From Pseudomonadota bacterium (lineage in GTDB: Bacteria; Pseudomonadota; Alphaproteobacteria; UBA2966; CAIVPW01): a DNA stretch of 11,697 nt. The notes below the pieces were generated by a model. The model did no database searches. It worked only from the letters and a program-made list of their open reading frames with translations, and was not told the origin of the DNA. Positions 8,194 to 11,697 of this stretch are shown here, piece by piece. Positions within the stretch are counted from its first letter, which is position 1; each line of letters begins with the position of its first letter. The stretch covers positions 1 to 11,697 of the forward strand of contig JAQBXG010000034.1 of assembly GCA_027625125.1 (NCBI GenBank), given 5' to 3'. The position numbers and the translations under genes were made by a program.

Positions 8194-9002
8194 CGGTATT
8201 GAACATCGGCATCGTCGGTTGCGCGGGACGCATGGGGCGGGCGTTGCTGGCCGCAGTCCACGATGCGCCGGACTCACATATCGCCGGCGGCACCGATGTC
8301 GCCGAAAGCGGGTGGGTCGGGCGGGACCTCGGCGAGGTGCTGGGGCGCGAGGCGATCGGACTGGCCGTCGGCGACGATGCGCGTGCATTGTTCACCGTGG
8401 CGGATGCGGTGATCGATTTCACATCGCCCAAGGCGACGGTGCTTCATGCGAGGCTCGCCGCGGAAACCCGCACGGTCTGGGTGCTGGGCACCACCGGCAC
8501 CAGCGCCGCGGGGGACGCGGCGGTCGCCGACGCGGCGACGAAGACGGCGGTCGTCCGCGCCGCCAATATGAGCGTCGGCGTCAATCTGCTGATCGGCCTG
8601 GCGCGCAAGGCCGCCGCGGCGCTGGACACCGAATTCGATGCCGAGATTCTGGAGTTTCATCACAAGCACAAGGTCGACGCACCGTCGGGCACCGCGCTGG
8701 CGCTGGGCGCGGCGATCGCTGACGCCCGGGGCCAGGACCATGACAAGGTCAAGGTCCTGGGCCGCCACGGCGTCACCGGCGAGCGGCGGCGCGGCGAGAT
8801 CGGCTATGCCGTTCTGCGCGGCGGCAACGTCATCGGTGACCACACCGTCGTATTCGCCGGCGAATCCGAGCGCATCGAACTCGTCCATCGCGCCGGTTCG
8901 CGCGACATCTTCGCCCGCGGCGCGCTGCGCGCCGCCCACTGGGCGCACGGCAAACCGCCTGGCCTGTACGGCATGGCCGATGTATTGGGGCTAACCGACT
9001 AG
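8190..9002 (+). CDS. dapB: 4-hydroxy-tetrahydrodipicolinate reductase
   Basis: DapB reduces the DapA product to tetrahydrodipicolinate with NAD(P)H, in the diaminopimelate/lysine pathway that feeds peptidoglycan. The 270-residue product shows the Rossmann loop GIVGCAGRMG (7-16), DFTSPKATV (76-84), LGTTG (99-103), ANMSVGVNLL (125-134) and the catalytic/substrate signature EFHHKHKVDAPSGTA (155-169), with H157, H158 and K161. The C-terminal GYAVLRGGNVIGDHTV and RIELVHRAGSRDIFARGAL are also typical. The start overlaps the dnaJ stop by 4 nt (ATGA), and AAGGA lies 6 nt upstream inside dnaJ, so translation is probably coupled. The gene converges on the M15 peptidase gene, with 3 nt between stop codons and no recognisable terminator. 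Confidence 0.98.
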   Translation: MTVLNIGIVGCAGRMGRALLAAVHDAPDSHIAGGTDVAESGWVGRDLGEVLGREAIGLAVGDDARALFTVADAVIDFTSPKATVLHARLAAETRTVWVLGTTGTSAAGDAAVADAATKTAVVRAANMSVGVNLLIGLARKAAAALDTEFDAEILEFHHKHKVDAPSGTALALGAAIADARGQDHDKVKVLGRHGVTGERRRGEIGYAVLRGGNVIGDHTVVFAGESERIELVHRAGSRDIFARGALRAAHWAHGKPPGLYGMADVLGLTD

Positions 9003-9005
9003 CGC

Positions 9006-10100
9006 CTAGCGCGGGGCAGGCTCCGCGAGGTATTCGAAATGCCCTGGGTCAGGCACCAGCCAGTCGTGACCCGAAGTCAGGCCCCAGCGCGCCATCACGT
9101 CCAGCAGCCGGGGATCGGTCATATGGTCGCGGTGCATCGGCGCCGGCCCGGCATCGAGGTCGATCGCCGCGCCCCAGGCGTGACGCGACAGCGCCAAACT
9201 GCCGGCGATCCGGCGGGGATTGTCGCAGCCGCGAAACGCCGCCGGATCGACGAGGAACGCCAGGCCTGAATCCCGCAATTCGGTCAGCGCGCCCTGCACC
9301 GCGTCCAGCAGCGCCCGATGGCAACGAACTTCGCCGAGGATCGGCAGCACGTCGGTCACCAGATTCGCTTCGACCCATGCCGCGTCGCGCGCAAGGCCGG
9401 TCGCCCCCGGCGCAAAGTCCGCGAGGCGCAGCGCAAACTCTCCGAACCGGGCCTTGATCCGCGCCTGGGGCAACACCGCGTCGGCAAATCGCAGGATCGG
9501 CGCTTCGCCCGGCGCGCGGAAGCGCACCGGACGGTCGCCCAGCAGCGCCCGCACCGCGGCCTCGAGTTCGGCCCGCGGGCCGTCATACGCGAGCAGGATA
9601 TGGCGCGGCACCGCGCGCACGACCGCCGAAGATGCCGCCACCGCGATCTCGCCGCCGCCGATTTCCGCATCGTCGACGACCGCGCGCACCGTCAGCACAT
9701 GGCCGCCGTCGAACTCCATCGTCGCGCCGACGCCGACGCCACGGAGCGCGGACGCGGTGCGCCCCACAATGACGTCGCCGGCCCCCAGCGCCGCGAACAA
9801 CGATGCATGGGCGGCGGGAACGAATCCCGCGTAGGCGGCATCGAGCACCATCGTCTCCAGCGGCCACGCGGTTCCGGCGGGGGCGGCGGCGACAACGCCG
9901 CCGGTGGCGACCGTGCGGATCAGCGGCGCGTTGCCGGACTCCACGACGGTCAGGGTCCGCACCTGCGGCAGCGCCCGGACCGTATCCCCCAGGCCAGGCG
10001 GCAGAGCCCCGGCAGTCCAGATCAGCAACGTGCTTTCGGCGGCCGCTGGTGCAGCGACCGCGGCGACGAGGGTCAGCGCCGCCAGCGCCGCCCGGATCAC
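9006..10100 (-). CDS. Secreted M15-type metallopeptidase with an N-terminal extracytoplasmic domain
   Basis: The 364-residue product begins with a signal peptide (hydrophobic about 4-20, cleavage likely after AAA at 21). The C-terminal domain (about 215-360) carries the M15 zinc peptidase motif SRHAWGAAID (305-314, the SxHxxGxAxD pattern with H307 and D314). It also carries DPGHFEY (351-357), with H354 as third ligand and D351 as likely catalytic acid. C260 and C292 could form a disulfide. M15 enzymes cut peptidoglycan peptides (D-Ala-D-Ala or L-Ala-D-Glu bonds), so a periplasmic cell-wall role is likely. Residues 22-200 resemble, by eye, the periplasmic domains of FtsX/MacB-type permeases (DVIVGRTASALRGVGVGATM, HVLTVRAVVDD); that part is inference. 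The GTG start (10100) overlaps the stop of the DUF2244 gene as GTGA, which supports it in the absence of a Shine-Dalgarno. Substrate specificity cannot be told from the sequence. Confidence 0.85.
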   Translation of the reverse strand: MIRAALAALTLVAAVAAPAAAESTLLIWTAGALPPGLGDTVRALPQVRTLTVVESGNAPLIRTVATGGVVAAAPAGTAWPLETMVLDAAYAGFVPAAHASLFAALGAGDVIVGRTASALRGVGVGATMEFDGGHVLTVRAVVDDAEIGGGEIAVAASSAVVRAVPRHILLAYDGPRAELEAAVRALLGDRPVRFRAPGEAPILRFADAVLPQARIKARFGEFALRLADFAPGATGLARDAAWVEANLVTDVLPILGEVRCHRALLDAVQGALTELRDSGLAFLVDPAAFRGCDNPRRIAGSLALSRHAWGAAIDLDAGPAPMHRDHMTDPRLLDVMARWGLTSGHDWLVPDPGHFEYLAEPAPR

Positions 10101-10606
10101 GCTTCGCGGGTGCGCCAGCGGGCTAGCGCCTCGCGCAATGCGAGGGCGAAATCGAGCCGTTCGTCGGGGGTCAGAAACGATCCAACCGTCACCGATTTGC
10201 CGTGCGACGACAGCGTGATCTGGCTGTCGTGGGCCGGCGGATTGTCGATCCCCACGCGCAGCCAGTTCGGGGCAAAGGTCCAGGATCGCGACCTGCCCGA
10301 CGGCCGCCGCCGCGATACCCGCAGTTCGGTTTCGGAAAGCTGCACGGTTTCAACCAGACGGCCGGAGCGATAGCTGAGCCGGAAGGCGACGTAGATCGCC
10401 AGCACATCGAGGCCGAAGAATCCGAACACCGGCCACGCCCCAATCAACAGAAATGCCAACCCGGCGGCAAAGCTGATGCCCGAAATCAGCAACATCAATA
10501 TCAGAAACCCGCGCCGGCCCAGGCTGCGGTGCGGTTGCAGCACCGCGTCGAACATCAGCGGCGTGGTCGGCGGCGGCGACGGGGATTGCGGATCCGGCAC
10601 GGTCAT
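10097..10606 (-). CDS. DUF2244 family inner-membrane protein
   Basis: The 169-residue product belongs to the uncharacterised DUF2244 family of alphaproteobacteria and relatives. It has a short Pro-rich N-tail, then FDAVLQPHRSLGRRGF (19-34) and two adjacent membrane segments (about 34-54 and 57-76) containing the family core GAWPVFGFFGLDVLAIYVAF. A soluble C-terminal domain with WTFAPNWLRV, SSHGKSVTVGSFLTPDER and a terminal helix follows. The ATG at 10606 is chosen because it precedes the conserved core with a short tail. Alternatives are a GTG at 10678 (24 residues longer) and the ATG at 10555; none has a good Shine-Dalgarno. It is the first gene of a two-gene unit with the M15 peptidase and is divergent from nth. 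Function is unknown; the coupling hints at an envelope-related role. Confidence 0.88.
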   Translation of the reverse strand: MTVPDPQSPSPPPTTPLMFDAVLQPHRSLGRRGFLILMLLISGISFAAGLAFLLIGAWPVFGFFGLDVLAIYVAFRLSYRSGRLVETVQLSETELRVSRRRPSGRSRSWTFAPNWLRVGIDNPPAHDSQITLSSHGKSVTVGSFLTPDERLDFALALREALARWRTREA

Positions 10607-10612
10607 CGGCGG

Positions 10613-10641
10613 ATCGTAGACCCGGCGCTTTGCGTCGGCAA
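10613..10641 (-). promoter_or_regulatory. Weak candidate promoter of the DUF2244-M15 unit
   Basis: On the minus strand TTGCCG (10641-10636) and TACGAT (10618-10613) are separated by 17 nt. The predicted transcription start would fall at about 10606, on the ATG chosen for DUF2244. The message would then be leaderless, or translation begins at the later ATG (10555). The boxes are imperfect and the call is tentative. Confidence 0.25.
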
Positions 10642-10728
10642 TCGACGGCTCTCGTGGTACGAATCCAGCGCTTCTCACCCCGAGCCGCGTTGTTGATGGA
10701 TCGAAGGTTCCAGGAACTTGAAGGCGTT

Positions 10729-11388
10729 ATGAAACGGGCCGACATCGATGAATTCTTCCGCCGCCTGTCGGCCCGCGACCCCGCGCCGTCCAGCGAGCTA
10801 GCGTTCCACAGCCCGTTCACGCTGCTGGTGGCGGTGGTGCTGTCGGCCCAGGCGACCGATGCAGGGGTCAATCGCGCCACCCCGGCGCTGTTCGCCGCCG
10901 CCGACACCCCGGCGAAGATGGCCCGGCTGGGCGAGGCGCGGGTGCGCGAGCTGATCAAGACGATCGGATTGTTCAACACCAAGGCACGGAACATCATCGC
11001 GTTGTCGCAACAGCTTTTGGAGCGCCACGGCGGCGAAGTGCCGACCGATCGCGCGGCCCTGGAGGCGCTGCCCGGTGTCGGCCGCAAGACCGCCAACGTG
11101 GTCCTGAACGTCGCGTTCGGCGAGCCGACCATCGCCGTCGATACCCATGTGTTCCGGGTCGCGAACCGCACCGGCCTCGCCCGCGGCAAGACCCCCGAGG
11201 AAGTCGAACGCAAGTTGTTGCGGGCCGTGCCGGCGCGATGGAAACAACACGCCCATCACTGGCTGATCCTGCATGGGCGCCATGTGTGCAAGGCGCGCAA
11301 GCCCTCCTGCGCGGAATGCGCCGTGGCCGACCTGTGTGCGCGTGAAAGGCGAAGACGATGCCGTAGGCGGCGCGGCAGACGGCGCTAG
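10729..11388 (+). CDS. nth: Endonuclease III, DNA glycosylase/AP lyase
   Basis: Nth removes oxidised pyrimidines from DNA and cleaves the abasic site, the first step of base-excision repair. The 219-residue product has the helix-hairpin-helix LEALPGVGRKTANVV (111-125) with catalytic K120. It also has PTIAVDTHVFRV (133-144) with catalytic D138, HHWLILHGR (176-184) and the [4Fe-4S] motif C187-x6-C194-x2-C197-x5-C203. With the ATG at 10729 these residues carry the same numbers as in E. coli Nth, which strongly supports this start over the in-frame ATGs at 10696 and 10630; AAGG lies just upstream (10721-10724). The protein ends in an unusual Arg-rich tail (204-219, RERRRRCRRRRGRRR) after the cluster. 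Its stop shares the palindrome CTAG with the converging gene. Confidence 0.97.
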   Translation: MKRADIDEFFRRLSARDPAPSSELAFHSPFTLLVAVVLSAQATDAGVNRATPALFAAADTPAKMARLGEARVRELIKTIGLFNTKARNIIALSQQLLERHGGEVPTDRAALEALPGVGRKTANVVLNVAFGEPTIAVDTHVFRVANRTGLARGKTPEEVERKLLRAVPARWKQHAHHWLILHGRHVCKARKPSCAECAVADLCARERRRRCRRRRGRRR

Positions 11389-11697
11389 GTTCCCTGGCGC
11401 GCCAACAGGTCGCGCAGGCAGGCGCGGTCGGAGTCAGTCTCGGCGGCGGCGGGAATGGTCTCGGCATGTTCGACCAGCGGCGCCGCCCCCGGCGTCGGCG
11501 GATACAGAAATACATGCAGCGCACAGGCGCTGAGCGAATACAGCAGCACCTGGGCCCAGGCTTCCTCGCGGAACAGATCCGGCTCCCCCAGCAGCGCCGC
11601 TACGCCCTGGCGCGTCAGCTGTTCGAGTTCGGCGAGTTCGACCGGCGGCTCCGGAGGTTCCGGCGCGCGGGGAGCGGCGACGGCCCGCGCAGGCGCG
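11385..11697 (-). CDS. Uncharacterised alphaproteobacterial protein (partial, C-terminal 103 residues)
   Basis: An open minus-strand frame enters from the right window edge and stops at TAG (11387-11385). The visible part starts with an Ala/Pro-rich stretch (APARAVAAPRAPEPPEPPVE), then ELAELEQLTRQGVAALLGEP, DLFREEAWAQVLLYSLSACA, LHVFLYPP and a C-terminal CLRDLLARQGT. The pattern of a short helix ending LLGxPDxxRxE, then a Tyr, then a Cys and xxFLYP matches by eye a common uncharacterised family of small alphaproteobacterial proteins, often lipoproteins. It has the codon bias of its neighbours. The start and any signal peptide lie outside the window. Its stop overlaps the nth stop on the opposite strand. 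Function is unknown. Confidence 0.78.
   Translation of the reverse strand, partial: APARAVAAPRAPEPPEPPVELAELEQLTRQGVAALLGEPDLFREEAWAQVLLYSLSACALHVFLYPPTPGAAPLVEHAETIPAAAETDSDRACLRDLLARQGT

Noticed and set aside
7069..8388. 439-codon minus-strand frame opposite dnaJ and dapB
   Set aside because: It spans two genuine genes on the other strand, is Ala/Arg-rich and shows no recognisable motif.
8990..9016. CTAGCGC repeats at the dapB/peptidase junction as a terminator or attachment site
   Set aside because: The repeats are very short, cannot form a stable hairpin and lack a T run. They look like a consequence of two converging TAG stops.
10630..10728. 33-codon N-terminal extension of nth
   Set aside because: The ATG at 10729 reproduces E. 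coli numbering of K120, D138 and all four cluster cysteines; the extension has no conserved sequence.

Overview
The window is high-GC, almost entirely coding DNA that reads as core chromosome of an alphaproteobacterium. The gene order and protein sequences suggest the Rhodospirillales or a nearby order, but the exact taxon cannot be fixed from the window. The lineage evidence is the divergent rph-rdgB-hemW / hrcA-grpE arrangement, the dnaK-dnaJ-dapB run, the nth/DUF2244 neighbourhood, and promoter candidates resembling the alphaproteobacterial heat-shock type.

Layout: (a) 1-1682, minus strand: rph, rdgB and the 5' third of hemW form a tight operon (4-nt gap, then a 14-nt overlap). (b) 1683-1815 is a divergent promoter region. 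(c) 1816-3511, plus strand: hrcA and grpE. (d) 3520-4907, minus strand: a two-gene unit, a DUF1848 radical-SAM-like protein followed by a translationally coupled PCu(A)C-fold periplasmic protein, sitting between grpE and dnaK. (e) 4908-5052 holds the dnaK promoter and leader. (f) 5053-9002, plus strand: dnaK, dnaJ and dapB, with dapB overlapping dnaJ by 4 nt. (g) 9006-10606, minus strand: a DUF2244 membrane protein followed by a secreted M15-type metallopeptidase, overlapping by 4 nt. (h) 10729-11388, plus strand: nth. (i) 11385-11697, minus strand: the C-terminal part of an uncharacterised protein, cut by the window edge.

Functionally the core is the complete DnaK chaperone machine (DnaK ATPase, DnaJ co-chaperone, GrpE nucleotide exchange factor) together with the heat-shock repressor HrcA. 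Around it are housekeeping genes: tRNA 3' processing (rph), nucleotide-pool sanitation (rdgB), heme-related HemW, lysine/diaminopimelate synthesis (dapB) and base-excision repair (nth). hrcA and dnaK carry similar promoter candidates (GTTG-N18-CCTACAT and GTTG-N18-CCTATAT), which suggests co-regulation by a heat-shock sigma factor. No CIRCE operator is visible.

I see no mobile element, CRISPR array, tRNA/rRNA gene or phage remnant, and no evidence for a wholly new system. The least ordinary items are the PCu(A)C-like protein that has lost most of its copper ligands, its DUF1848 partner with a C-terminal radical-SAM-type cysteine cluster, the two-domain M15 peptidase, and the dnaK promoter/leader. 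No gene-free stretch exceeds about 145 bases.
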